From Candidatus Obscuribacterales bacterium (lineage in GTDB: Bacteria > Cyanobacteriota > Vampirovibrionia > Obscuribacterales > Obscuribacteraceae): DNA of 32,937 nt. Each line of letters begins with the position of its first letter. The first letter of the stretch is position 1. The translations under genes were made by a program, and so were the position numbers. Shown piece by piece: positions 8,627 to 17,782 of the stretch. The DNA is taken from the NCBI GenBank assembly GCA_019747875.1, contig JAIEQI010000047.1, forward strand, positions 1 through 32,937. Reading direction: 5' to 3'. The notes under the pieces are model-generated. The model did no database searches and was not told the origin of the DNA. It saw nothing but the letters and a program-made list of their open reading frames with translations.

Positions 8627-9349
8627 CTAATCGCTCTCTGGCGCGCGATAAACTTTGTAAGCCGGATACGGAAGATTGGAAAGTGGTTCCTTATCCCAGC
8701 GCTTGGAACGATCATCGTCTTCTTGTCCGCGAGTCCGATTAGTGTTGTTCCAAACCATAGGCTCACCTTTTTCGTTTGGCTCTGCTGCAATTGAAGCGTG
8801 GCGTTGTCCTTCTGCTTTTGGATTTGCCGGATGATAGGAAATCACAAGATCGCCCGGCTTTATTGGTTCACTATCTTTAACTTCCGTCCAGCCCGCATCC
8901 TTTGCTTGCTCAATAAGTTGTCCTACTCCAAATACTGTCTTTGAGATTGCGCCTGCTTTAACCATCACTTCTGATGCTTGTAGCGCGCATCCAAATAGTC
9001 CATTCTGGGTTCTAGCTCTCGCTGAACGATCCCTCTTCCAGTATTGTGCGTGTTTTGATTCTTCTGCTGTTTCCGCAACAGCCTCTGCGCTTCCGGGATC
9101 TGGTTCATCAACAGGCTTTTGGCAAGAACTCGGCGATTCAGCAGACTTGGAATCGAATTTATTGAAAGAGGCACTTCCCTTTGATTCGTCTACTAGATCC
9201 AGCTTCGGTAAAGATAGCAGTTCTGACGCTCCACCTTGAAAGGATCCTTTCACCTTCTGATTTTCGCCTTCAGCGGCGTCACAAAAGTTGAGAGTCGATT
9301 CAGTTTGCGTATGCTCAACTGATGATTCTAACGAAGACTTTTCAACCAT
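8627..9349 (-). CDS. Cysteine-peptidase-like protein (CHAP/NlpC-P60-like C-terminal domain)
   Basis: This 240-residue protein has two parts. Residues 1-110 are acidic, Ser/Glu-rich and probably disordered, with no signal peptide. Residues 115-235 look like a papain-fold peptidoglycan hydrolase domain: Cys121 in GCALQASEV at the start of a helix, the phrase IKPGDLVISY that NlpC/P60 and CHAP domains commonly show before the histidine, His184 in GQRHASIA, and a polar NNTN at 201-204 as candidate third residue. The assignment is by motif order and is not certain. The start has AGGGGC about 6 nt upstream. It lies 116 bp downstream of the TPR-tailed kinase gene on the same strand and may be co-transcribed. 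Without a signal peptide it would need another export route or act inside the cell. Confidence 0.65.
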   Translation of the reverse strand: MVEKSSLESSVEHTQTESTLNFCDAAEGENQKVKGSFQGGASELLSLPKLDLVDESKGSASFNKFDSKSAESPSSCQKPVDEPDPGSAEAVAETAEESKHAQYWKRDRSARARTQNGLFGCALQASEVMVKAGAISKTVFGVGQLIEQAKDAGWTEVKDSEPIKPGDLVISYHPANPKAEGQRHASIAAEPNEKGEPMVWNNTNRTRGQEDDDRSKRWDKEPLSNLPYPAYKVYRAPESD

Positions 9350-9465
9350 AACCTAGCCCCTTGCTTACACAAAGGCTAACAGGCCAAACGTGCGGCGAAC
9401 GTGCAAAGCACTAGAGATTCGGACCATGGCCTTCCATGACAACAGAGCTCGGTCCGCCGACTGCA

Positions 9466-11547
9466 CTACTTAGATTGCAAGGAAGCAATCTTAGCTTCGA
9501 GCGACTTCATCCTTCTCTCGACCTCGGCTGACAGAAGTGGATTCTTCGGCTTGTGAGGGAATCTGATCCTATAGTATTCCTTGTAGGTATCAAGCGCCTT
9601 CTGATACTGTCCAGCGCCCTCGTAGGCAGTCCCAAGGTTGCCTAAAATAAGGACTTCCTTCTCATCATCATTCTTGTTTAGAACACGCGCTTCTTCCAAG
9701 CTATTAACAGCATCATCAAAACACTTCATTTTGATGTACAAGCCCCCAAAGTTATTCAGAATGGTAGCCAATGCTGGTGTTTGATAAAGCCTGGCCAGGT
9801 CCAGGGCCTGCTTCATTAATGGTACGGCTTTGTCAAACCTGTTCAAATAGTAGTAATCCGATGCCAGATTGTTATACAACAGGTACACCTCTCCTATTTT
9901 CTTTTCTTCCGATATCTTGACGGCCCGTTCGTAGAGTGCAGTTGCAGCTCCGTATCGTGTCTGAAGGTCAAACGTGGTCCCAGCGGCGTAAAGAAGCCTC
10001 GCATAGACTTCTTCATTGGTGTAATCCAACTGCTCCATTAGCGACATCGCTTCATTTAAAACCACTTCTGCGGCCTTTGTGTTTCCACTGTCTCTCAAAG
10101 CGATTCCCTGAATACGCAAAATGTTTGCTCTTTGAATTGTGTTCTTGCCGTGTCGCGCAATGCTCAGCTTCTCTGCATACCTGGCAGAGTTCAACATCTT
10201 GGTGAAATCTTGCCGATTTCCTATTGAACTGGCCTGCTTACTAATCAGCTGCGCGATATCGGTATCATCAAAATCACCGCATGCAATTTTTCTCGCTTCT
10301 AATAATTGCCGAGCCTCCGGAAAACTTCCGTTCTTTTCGAGCAACGCAGCAAGCTGGCGCAGAGCAAGCAAATTATTGATGTTCTGTGGCGGCAAAAACT
10401 TAGCTATCCAGAGTGCAGTCTTGTAGGAACTTATGGCATCTGATGTCCTTGCCACCTTCGCATATGACTGAGCCGTTTTCACCTGTGATTCCAATGCCCA
10501 TTTCAAAACGTCCGAATGAAAAGCTACTCCGGCAACCACGGTTAATAACACGAGTGCAACGCAAATCAGAAGAGGAGCGTGAGCGCGCTTGATACGCACT
10601 TGCTTTTTGATATTGAGTTTTTCTCCTTTTGAAACCTTACTCAGATCATCAAATAGATCAACAACGCTCTGGTAACGATGATTCGGATCCTTCTCCGTAC
10701 ACTTTCTCACTATTTGCTCGAGACCGAGTATTAGAGCTTTCGAACCCGATACCTTCGCCGTTTTTGCAAACGGTTCGAACTCTCCGTTAACATGCAAATT
10801 GAGAAAATCAAAAGCATTGGCTGAATGAAACAGAGGTCTGCCCGCAAAGGCCTCATACATTACGCAACCCAAGGAATAGATATCACTGCGTTGATCAATC
10901 GGTCTGGACATCCATTGCTCAGGGCTCATGTAAGCGGGGCTTCCCATGATCTCACCAGTTAAAGTCATCTTTGATTCGATGTTTTTTGTGTCGGATTCAT
11001 CGCTGTTCACCTTTGCGATTCCAAAATCGAGAATTTTGACACTGGGCGCCTCAGCCTTCGCGGAAATCATTATGTTAGTAGGTTTTAGATCTCGATGAAC
11101 AAGCCCGATTGCATGAGCGGCCTTCAGTCCTTCGCAGACTTGCACAAAAACGGCAACTAACTCTAGGGCTGATGGTGACGTCTCCGACAAAAGCTTATCG
11201 AGAGTTTGACCCTGAACGAATTCCATAACAATAAAAGCGACCGGAGACAAACCATAATCCATAGTCCTAATAACATTCGGGCTTTCAATTCTCGCAAGCA
11301 CCTTCGCCTCATTCTCGAAACGCCGCAATTTATCAGCATCTTCTTTTATGTGAAAGTGCATCACTTTGATGGCGATTGGAATACCCAGGGAAAGATGCGT
11401 CCCCCTATAGACGTATCCGAAGCCACCATGTCCAATAATGCTTTCAACTTTGTAGCGCCCAGCCAAAACCTTTCCGAGAAGGACATCCTGAGGACTGTCT
11501 ACCTTTTCGGTTTCATGCAATATGTCGCTCAATGGCTGGTCTGTCAT
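9466..11547 (-). CDS. Membrane Ser/Thr protein kinase with C-terminal TPR repeats
   Basis: This is a Hanks-type kinase of 693 residues. The kinase domain (about 32-300) has the glycine loop GHGGFG at 39-44, Lys61, the catalytic loop HRDLKPTN at 151-158 (Asp153), DFG at 174-176 and GSPAYMSPE at 202-210, so it should be active. One transmembrane helix follows at about 324-343. Residues 350-690 hold a series of tetratricopeptide repeats (for example AATALYERAVKISEE, AVPLMKQALDLARLY, ALDTYKEYYRI). The topology would place the kinase in the cytoplasm and the TPR array outside, as a sensor or protein-binding surface. The ATG at 11547 lacks a strong ribosome binding site. The cysteine-peptidase-like gene follows downstream. 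Confidence 0.92.
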   Translation of the reverse strand: MTDQPLSDILHETEKVDSPQDVLLGKVLAGRYKVESIIGHGGFGYVYRGTHLSLGIPIAIKVMHFHIKEDADKLRRFENEAKVLARIESPNVIRTMDYGLSPVAFIVMEFVQGQTLDKLLSETSPSALELVAVFVQVCEGLKAAHAIGLVHRDLKPTNIMISAKAEAPSVKILDFGIAKVNSDESDTKNIESKMTLTGEIMGSPAYMSPEQWMSRPIDQRSDIYSLGCVMYEAFAGRPLFHSANAFDFLNLHVNGEFEPFAKTAKVSGSKALILGLEQIVRKCTEKDPNHRYQSVVDLFDDLSKVSKGEKLNIKKQVRIKRAHAPLLICVALVLLTVVAGVAFHSDVLKWALESQVKTAQSYAKVARTSDAISSYKTALWIAKFLPPQNINNLLALRQLAALLEKNGSFPEARQLLEARKIACGDFDDTDIAQLISKQASSIGNRQDFTKMLNSARYAEKLSIARHGKNTIQRANILRIQGIALRDSGNTKAAEVVLNEAMSLMEQLDYTNEEVYARLLYAAGTTFDLQTRYGAATALYERAVKISEEKKIGEVYLLYNNLASDYYYLNRFDKAVPLMKQALDLARLYQTPALATILNNFGGLYIKMKCFDDAVNSLEEARVLNKNDDEKEVLILGNLGTAYEGAGQYQKALDTYKEYYRIRFPHKPKNPLLSAEVERRMKSLEAKIASLQSK

Positions 11548-11670
11548 GTCAGGTATATACCCTGCTCACTGCGACGGCAGCGGAAAATCGCTTCCACTCA
11601 CTAAATCTAAAAGATAAAAACTCTTCGCATGTCAATTAGTGTTTTTCCCAGTACAAGCCCCAAACTGCCC

Positions 11671-11699
11671 TTGCCATGCAAGTATTAGCAATGCATAAT
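11671..11699 (+). promoter_or_regulatory. Candidate sigma70 promoter for the membrane-protein pair
   Basis: TTGCCA (11671-11676) and CATAAT (11694-11699) are separated by exactly 17 bp. The promoter faces the gene starting at 11816 and lies in the 268-bp divergent gap after the kinase gene. It would give a leader of about 110 nt containing two hairpins. Confidence 0.5.
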
Positions 11700-11733
11700 C
11701 TTGAGTCTCCAGTTAAGTTCATCATTTCACGCC

Positions 11734-11756
11734 AGGCAATGCATTCCGTATTGCCT
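11734..11756 (+). promoter_or_regulatory. 5'-leader hairpin 1
   Basis: AGGCAAT (11734-11740) pairs perfectly with ATTGCCT (11750-11756) across a 9-nt loop. It lies between the candidate promoter and the start codon at 11816. Confidence 0.4.
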
Positions 11757-11769
11757 CAAAGTCCCTGTC

Positions 11770-11791
11770 ATACAGAAGAGTTCTTCTGTAT
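11770..11791 (+). promoter_or_regulatory. 5'-leader hairpin 2 (9-bp perfect stem)
   Basis: ATACAGAAG (11770-11778) pairs perfectly with CTTCTGTAT (11783-11791) around AGTT. A pyrimidine-rich stretch, TTTCTTTT, follows shortly after, so it could act as an attenuator-like element. A DNA operator is the alternative. Confidence 0.45.
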
Positions 11792-11815
11792 ACGTTTCTT
11801 TTCGAGGTTCGTATT

Positions 11816-12406
11816 ATGCTGCAAATTTTTTCCACGCGGGCGAAACGCAAACGCCCTTATGCCAATTGTGTTCTGCTAGGGCTTGGATTAGCACTATTCT
11901 TGAGCCTTAGCACCGTAAATGGTGCGCTAGCTCAAGGGCTAATCGGAGCCCCCAGCGCACACTCATGGGAATCAACAGAGCCAGCTGATTCGTCTGAGTG
12001 GATTCCTGGTCTGGCCTTTACCGTAGTACTTTCAGGGCTTGCGCTCGGATCTGTTTTTATGAAAAAACAACGCATTCTACAGGGGGCGTACCTAGCCTTC
12101 TTGCTTCTTCTTGCAATACCAAAAATATCGCATGCCTACTCTCGAGAGTTGAATCGTCTTGATTTTTCCGCGCCAACAGTGGGGACGGAAACTACTCTTT
12201 CGCGCAAATCCCAGTTTAGCGAAGTCACCAGGACAGAGAGTTTTTTCACCAGTCTCCTAAACTTCACACACCATCGTCCTGAAATGCTCCTCTGGTCGAC
12301 ATATCCAGCCAGTGTTCGAGGCAGAGCCTTCGGAGGTAATGGCGGCGCCCCAGAGTCACTCGCGCCCTTCGCAGAACAAAGACCCGAAGGTATCGTGGGA
12401 TGGTAA
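11816..12406 (+). CDS. Membrane protein of unknown function
   Basis: I do not recognise this 196-residue protein. It starts with basic residues (TRAKRKR) followed by a hydrophobic helix or signal sequence at about 18-40 (VLLGLGLALFLSL, then GALAQG). Two further hydrophobic helices are at about 62-82 (WIPGLAFTVVLSGLALGSVF) and 90-107 (GAYLAFLLLLAIPK). The C-terminal 85 residues are polar and without motif. Its stop overlaps the start of the next gene in ATGGTAA (12400-12406), so the two are translationally coupled and their products probably work together. The ATG has only a weak ribosome binding site. Confidence 0.65.
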   Translation: MLQIFSTRAKRKRPYANCVLLGLGLALFLSLSTVNGALAQGLIGAPSAHSWESTEPADSSEWIPGLAFTVVLSGLALGSVFMKKQRILQGAYLAFLLLLAIPKISHAYSRELNRLDFSAPTVGTETTLSRKSQFSEVTRTESFFTSLLNFTHHRPEMLLWSTYPASVRGRAFGGNGGAPESLAPFAEQRPEGIVGW

Positions 12407-13521
12407 AAAATCGATGGCTCATCTCTCCAATAACGGACATGCTTCTGGTTGGTGGGATTCTTCCCTGGATCTTTGGCGGTCTGTTAGGTTATCTCTCTCT
12501 ACAGAACCGTGAGCTAAATCCAATAGCTGGCAACGCTAACAACGCGCTGAGTTACCTCTTCATTACAGCTTCGTTGTTGATAGGTGAATCACACCAGTTT
12601 ACCTCAATAATAAGGCTCGCGCAGCATGTCACGCAAAAGGAATGGCTCAAGGAAAATATCATCAAGATAGGTGCGCTTGTTCTGCTGTTAATCCTTGCTT
12701 TTACTTGCGCGCTAATACAGGCACCGGGAAATACAGCATTGGAATTGACGAACTTTGGGCTAGTAGCTATTGTCAGCATATTTCCATTGGTACTCGTGCA
12801 TCACATTTGCATCCAAGCAAAGGCAATTGGCCTCATTTACTGTTCCAAGCAGGATTACAAATTGACAGAAGATGAATCAACGATTCTCGCTGTGAGTTGC
12901 TTTCTGCTAGTTGCAGCCGGTGCAGTAAACATAGCCGCGCCACTGGAAATGGGGTCAGGAGTTGCAAACTCTATATGGAACGTATCTAGTGTGTTCAAGA
13001 AGCTGATCAACACTGCGGCTCTCCTAAGCGTGTTGACATTTGCTTTTTTTGTGGTCAACAGGGGCGAAAAGCGAGGAGAGTGGCTTCCTCTGGGGGCTGG
13101 CTTGATGTGGACGAATCTCGCGATATGGATACTGCTTCCCCTAAAGGAACTGCAGCTTGTTTGGTTATTCGTGCCATTGTTTTATCACGCTACACAACAT
13201 TGGGTGATCGCATGGATTACACACAATGCGGAGAATCAGCCAAGTTCTGCTTCTTTCTGTGACAAGCTGTTTAACCTAGTCGCTCCAGTACTGGTGTTCT
13301 CGCTTACGGTGCTATTTTTACCTACCTTATTTTTGGGATTTTCAGGAACCCTTGGGGCAGCCTTCTCAATTATCGTCTTCTATGTACACTACATAGCTGA
13401 TGGCATTGTTTGGCGGTCAAAACAGGTGAGAACACAAAAGGCATCGCTGAACTACGACCGTGTTCAAGTGTGCCCACTAACATTCACCACTTGGCGTAGC
13501 GGCAATACTTTAGGACCTTAG
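12400..13521 (+). CDS. Polytopic membrane protein with conserved-looking histidines, unknown function
   Basis: This 373-residue protein has about nine hydrophobic segments (for example DMLLVGGILPWIFGGLL near 13-30, GALVLLLILAFTCALIQA near 90-107 and LVAIVSIFPLVLVHHICIQA near 120-139). Histidines sit in or beside these helices: GESHQFTS, LVHHIC, FYHATQHW and, near the C-terminus, FYVHYIADGIVW. Such paired histidines can bind metal or heme, but I cannot assign a family. The start lies inside the previous gene's stop overlap. Its stop is 15 bp from that of the convergent TPR-ankyrin gene, so both ends of the cassette are tight. Confidence 0.75.
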   Translation: MVKNRWLISPITDMLLVGGILPWIFGGLLGYLSLQNRELNPIAGNANNALSYLFITASLLIGESHQFTSIIRLAQHVTQKEWLKENIIKIGALVLLLILAFTCALIQAPGNTALELTNFGLVAIVSIFPLVLVHHICIQAKAIGLIYCSKQDYKLTEDESTILAVSCFLLVAAGAVNIAAPLEMGSGVANSIWNVSSVFKKLINTAALLSVLTFAFFVVNRGEKRGEWLPLGAGLMWTNLAIWILLPLKELQLVWLFVPLFYHATQHWVIAWITHNAENQPSSASFCDKLFNLVAPVLVFSLTVLFLPTLFLGFSGTLGAAFSIIVFYVHYIADGIVWRSKQVRTQKASLNYDRVQVCPLTFTTWRSGNTLGP

Positions 13522-13536
13522 AGAAGTCGGCACCAG

Positions 13537-15333
13537 TTATTTCTTTGAACTCTTTGCTTCGAGCAAAGATATGATTTCCTTATCTTTGTTCCCAGGGTTT
13601 TGGGAGCGTTGGATCCTTTTTTCTGCGAGTTTCAGAGCTGTGTCACCTTTGACTGCAACAATTCTGCCTGAGGCAAGATCAGCCTTTTCTTTTACCACCA
13701 CGGCTGAGACATCGGCATTCTTTTCAAGAAGGAGTTTGACCGCTTGCAAGTGGCCTGACTCAGCGGCGTTCATGAGCGGAGTTATTCCGTACTCGTCAGC
13801 CGCGTTTACATCAGCGTTTTTGCTTAAGAGGATCTGTATTATTTCATTGCTAGCCTTGGCAGCACTCTCTTTCTCCTCAGGCGTATTCTTTCCATAACGT
13901 GAGTCCATCGCGGCAAAATACAAAGCGGTTCTTCCATCATCCAACTTCTGGTTTGGATCGGCGCCGTGCTCCAATATCAGTTTGACCATTTCAGGATTGT
14001 TGTGAATGACAGCAGAAACAATCGCACAGTTATCCTGGCTATCCTTAAGCCGACAATCCACGCCCTTTGCTAAAGCTTGCCTGGCGCCAGCTAGATCGTT
14101 CTCGTAAATGCTCTTGAGCAAAGACGAAAGCTCTAAATCAACACGACGTTTTAGCAAGGCCTGCGACAATTGATATTCCGTGAAGCGCTGGTTGCCATTT
14201 TTCACTACCCAGTTCAATTGCTCAACACCATTAGGATCCCCAGATAAAAGCTCGTTGTATCCCACATAGCAATAGGTCGCCGTCTTCTGTGCATCATCCT
14301 TTGCTTTAGCGATCACTTGCTTACTTGATCTTTTCCCTGCAAGATATTCAAGCATTGGATAGGCCCAGCTCTTAGAACTCGTTTTCTGAAGCGCGGCTTC
14401 AAGTGCAGCCCTAAACTGCTTCTCGCCGATTTCCTTATTTGCCAAAATATACTCAATCAAAATATATTTCAAATTCGGATCATCCGGCTCGGTCCTCTTC
14501 ATGAATTGAAGAAAATCACTGTTCGCGCTCGTTACACGTCCCAAGCCCAGAGAAGCAATGCCACGCATCATGTAGGCATCAGTGTAATTACGGTTCTCAC
14601 GAATGATTCTTTCGAATTCAAGCTCTGCCTGGTCAAAGTCACCAGCACGGGTAAGCAGAACAGCTCGGGCATAAAGTCGATCAACCTTCGGATCAGGATC
14701 TTTTGCCAATGCCTTATCGAACTCTTCGAGCGCTTTTTGATTCTCATGCATATTGCTCAGCGTCAAAGCGCGATCGTAATATGCATTTTGATACTTCGGG
14801 TCGGCTTTGATAGTCTCGTCATAGTCAGCCAAAGCCTTGTCGTAATGCTTCAGCGCGTCATGTTCTCCAGCGCGACTGTATAAAGCCTCCGCGTTCTGCG
14901 GAGTCATCTTTAGCGTTTGATCGAAATCCTTGATCGCTTTTTTATGCTCACCCAGTCTCACATAAACCGCGCCGCGACCGTAGAACGCTTCAGAACTATC
15001 ATTATTTAAAGCAATGGCGCGATTGTAATCCTTTACAGACTCTTCGAACTTCGACAAATATGCATAAGCCAATGCTCTTCCACCATACGCCTTTGCGTCC
15101 TTCATGCCGTCATTGATGGCCAGCGTATATTCATCCACAGCTTTCAGGTACTCCCCAGCGCCTAAGGCTTTCTCGGCCTCAGAGAAGTGAGCTTTCGCCG
15201 TTTCCGACGTTAGCTCTTTGACTACCTGCGATGAACTTTTCTTTGCAGCTTCGACAGCCGGACCCGTCGATAGCATTGTAGTCAAAGCAATTGCTGAAAG
15301 TGTTGCAGCAAAGAATCTGTTGTATCTATTCAA
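13537..15333 (-). CDS. Secreted TPR and ankyrin repeat protein
   Basis: This 598-residue protein begins with a signal peptide (FFAATLSAIALTTMLSTG, cleavage near AVEAAKK, about 30). Residues 45-290 contain about seven tetratricopeptide repeats in the canonical form (for example SSEAFYGRGAVYVRLGEHKK, then AIKDFDQTLKMTPQNAEALY). A helical linker follows. Residues 430-595 hold ankyrin repeats (IVSAVIHNNPEMVKLILEHG, GITPLMNAAESGHLQAVKLL). Both repeat types bind proteins, so a periplasmic or exported scaffold is likely. The start codon is TTG. AAGAAGGA lies 8 nt upstream and overlaps the stop of the preceding gene, 13 bp away, so the two are coupled in one operon. The signal peptide fits that TTG better than the next ATG. 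Confidence 0.88.
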   Translation of the reverse strand: MNRYNRFFAATLSAIALTTMLSTGPAVEAAKKSSSQVVKELTSETAKAHFSEAEKALGAGEYLKAVDEYTLAINDGMKDAKAYGGRALAYAYLSKFEESVKDYNRAIALNNDSSEAFYGRGAVYVRLGEHKKAIKDFDQTLKMTPQNAEALYSRAGEHDALKHYDKALADYDETIKADPKYQNAYYDRALTLSNMHENQKALEEFDKALAKDPDPKVDRLYARAVLLTRAGDFDQAELEFERIIRENRNYTDAYMMRGIASLGLGRVTSANSDFLQFMKRTEPDDPNLKYILIEYILANKEIGEKQFRAALEAALQKTSSKSWAYPMLEYLAGKRSSKQVIAKAKDDAQKTATYCYVGYNELLSGDPNGVEQLNWVVKNGNQRFTEYQLSQALLKRRVDLELSSLLKSIYENDLAGARQALAKGVDCRLKDSQDNCAIVSAVIHNNPEMVKLILEHGADPNQKLDDGRTALYFAAMDSRYGKNTPEEKESAAKASNEIIQILLSKNADVNAADEYGITPLMNAAESGHLQAVKLLLEKNADVSAVVVKEKADLASGRIVAVKGDTALKLAEKRIQRSQNPGNKDKEIISLLEAKSSKK

Positions 15334-15346
15334 GATTTCGTCCTTC

Positions 15347-17782
15347 TTAAATCAAAAGCTCAGCATCAATTTTGTAGTTGCCCCAACGCAAGCGCTGAAC
15401 CGGAACGATGACCTGGTTTGCAGCACCACCAGAAGTGACTACGACCACCTCATCACCTTTGATCATTTTGATGACATCGCGACTTTGATTTACGAGTTTA
15501 ACGCGCACCTTATTCTGCGTACCTTGCACTTTCACCATCAACTTTCTCAAATCGTTCTTTGGAGTGTCCGGTCCCGAAGGCGCAAGGTCAACAGTGACTA
15601 GATCAAACTGGCCTGGATTGCTTCTCAATCCGGCGGTAGCAACACAAACCGAATGCTGTCCTGGCGGAATCCCCGGCGGCAGCTGCGCCTTGAGCTGCAC
15701 CGGCGATGATACCACCACCGTGGCATCATAAGCTCCGTCTACAATCACTCGATTGCGTTCTGCGATGCCGTCGAAATTGTGACCGCCAATTGTTAGAAAA
15801 CCATGCCCTCCTACGACTGGCGAAACTGACTCCAAGTTAGGAAGTTGCGGCGAACTCGGCATTGCAAGCGGCTGCAAAACTTCTATCGCAGAGGCGGCCT
15901 GCTCAGGACGTCCGGTCAGACTTAAACTCAAGCTGTAACCGGGAGGCGCATCTTCCGGAATCTGGAAAACTACCTTCCCATTTTCACCGGTTGAGATTTG
16001 CGCACCATTGAAGCTGAGCCCAACATATTGTTCACCCTGATTATGGTCATTCATCACAGCAACCGTGATGTACTGTCCGGCTACGGCTTTGGCAGGATAA
16101 ATCAGATTGGACCCGACGCTCGGTGGACGATCAGCCGCCGGCGCTGCAGGACTATCCCAAGACGAACGGCTGCTTTTAGTATCCGGAAAGAGAGTAGCGA
16201 TACTGTTGTTTGCAGGAGTGCTATTAGCCGCTACCGGCGTTGGATTCACAACATGCGAAGTATCAGCCGGATTTTGCTTCGGCGGCTCCGAGTCCTTCGT
16301 GGCTACGCCAACAGGCTTGGACGAATCTGTTCTCGTAGGGTCAGCCTTTGCGCCATCCGTCTTCCCGGAGCTGGCATCGCCCTCGGCTTTGACAGCACCT
16401 TCAGCTCCCGCTTGGGAGCCTTCAGACTTTTTTTCGCTGTCAGTGCCTCCTGACCCTTTTCCAGCATCCGCCGCAGCCTTAGTATTTCCAGCCTGTTTCA
16501 TCAGAGCCTCTGCAACTTTCTGTGCAAGTGCTTCTGCAACTTCCTTCTGCTTGGCGGCAACTTGTACTTGCAATTCCTCTTGCTTCTTCTTGTCCTCTTC
16601 AGCTTTCTGAGCTAACAACTTTTTTTCTTCCCACTCCTTCAAAGCGGCGAAGAATTCACGACGGCGAGCAGTTATTGGTGAGCTGAGCATCAAAAAACTC
16701 TTAGTCTCACCTTGAGCTTCGCTGGCTTCTTTGCTGCCATTACAATCAATCTTCAGGTCGACAACTTTACCAATCCAGAAGTTCACATCCTGCTGGCTCT
16801 GAATATCGAAACCTTTATCAACGGCTGAGTGTGCTGTGATTACAGCGATGAACTCACCCAGCTTACGTTGCGTTCCATCAATGTTTCCGCTGTAATCGCC
16901 AACAATTTGAACGGTCATTAGTCCTTCTATTTTCTTGGCCCACAGTGCAACAACAGAGGCCTTCAATTCCGGAGAGACTTCAATGATTCCACTATCCCAA
17001 GCCTCTGCCGACATGGAATTTTCCATGCGAGCTTTGTCTTTGCTTTCCAAAATTCTGTTGGCATGCAAATCAGGAGCTGCTAGTGCTTTATCGAGCGCCT
17101 GCCCTGCTAATTTCGCCACCAACTTCTGGGCGGGATCTTCCAGCTTAGTTACAGCCTCGGAGTCTTTCAACGATTTGTTGATGTCCTTCAGCACACTGAT
17201 AAGTGCCGGATCGAATTTATATTTCGGCTTTGTCGGATCTTCTTCCTGAGGCTTAGCTGCTTTCGCCGCATTTCCGGCCGCTGGTTCACCTTTTTTTGCC
17301 GGTGCTTCTTTTGGTTTCTTAGCTCCCATGCCAAAGAAACCACCGCCACCTTTCTTCTCCTCAGCTTTTGCAGGTGCTTTCGGGTCAGGCTTGTCGGCTT
17401 TCTTTTCTGCTTTTTCCTTAGCCGTCTTATCTGTCTTGTCAGCGGCTTTATCGTCTTTCTCAGCGGGCTTTTCTTTATCGCCGTCAGCAGCATCAGCCTT
17501 TTTCTCAGCATCCTTCTTCTCGGACTTGGCTTCCTTTTCTTTCTTGGCTAGCTTCGTTTTAGTTTTGACCTTTTCACTTTCAGCCGATTGATCCGCTGAA
17601 ATTTCTTCGCCGCTGACGCCGCTGTCAAGAGAGGCTATTTGAATGTTGTCAGCAGATTTTTTCTTGTGACTGCTCGATTTTGCAAAACTTTCTGCTGGAA
17701 CTCCAATCCAAACTGTACCGGCCAGCAGCACACTCAACAATCCCGAAGCACTTGTGTTGAGGACCTTTTTCGCACTTAGCAT
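15347..17782 (-). CDS. Secreted Lys/Ala-rich protein with IPT/TIG domain
   Basis: This 811-residue protein is of unknown function. The signal peptide covers about 1-34 (GLLSVLLAGTVWIGVPAESFA). Residues 36-190 are extremely rich in Lys, Ala, Glu and Asp with a GGGGFFGMG patch, and look disordered. Residues 190-380 form a globular domain I do not recognise, followed by a coiled coil (about 380-430, EEKKLLAQKAEEDKKKQEEL). A second low-complexity stretch runs to about 550. Near 647-735 is an immunoglobulin-like IPT/TIG domain (LESVSPVVGGHGFLTIGGHN). A last beta-rich segment ends in YKIDAELLI. It is the first gene of a two-gene operon with the TPR-ankyrin gene. GGGAGAA lies about 10 nt before the ATG. 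Confidence 0.82.
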   Translation of the reverse strand: MLSAKKVLNTSASGLLSVLLAGTVWIGVPAESFAKSSSHKKKSADNIQIASLDSGVSGEEISADQSAESEKVKTKTKLAKKEKEAKSEKKDAEKKADAADGDKEKPAEKDDKAADKTDKTAKEKAEKKADKPDPKAPAKAEEKKGGGGFFGMGAKKPKEAPAKKGEPAAGNAAKAAKPQEEDPTKPKYKFDPALISVLKDINKSLKDSEAVTKLEDPAQKLVAKLAGQALDKALAAPDLHANRILESKDKARMENSMSAEAWDSGIIEVSPELKASVVALWAKKIEGLMTVQIVGDYSGNIDGTQRKLGEFIAVITAHSAVDKGFDIQSQQDVNFWIGKVVDLKIDCNGSKEASEAQGETKSFLMLSSPITARRREFFAALKEWEEKKLLAQKAEEDKKKQEELQVQVAAKQKEVAEALAQKVAEALMKQAGNTKAAADAGKGSGGTDSEKKSEGSQAGAEGAVKAEGDASSGKTDGAKADPTRTDSSKPVGVATKDSEPPKQNPADTSHVVNPTPVAANSTPANNSIATLFPDTKSSRSSWDSPAAPAADRPPSVGSNLIYPAKAVAGQYITVAVMNDHNQGEQYVGLSFNGAQISTGENGKVVFQIPEDAPPGYSLSLSLTGRPEQAASAIEVLQPLAMPSSPQLPNLESVSPVVGGHGFLTIGGHNFDGIAERNRVIVDGAYDATVVVSSPVQLKAQLPPGIPPGQHSVCVATAGLRSNPGQFDLVTVDLAPSGPDTPKNDLRKLMVKVQGTQNKVRVKLVNQSRDVIKMIKGDEVVVVTSGGAANQVIVPVQRLRWGNYKIDAELLI

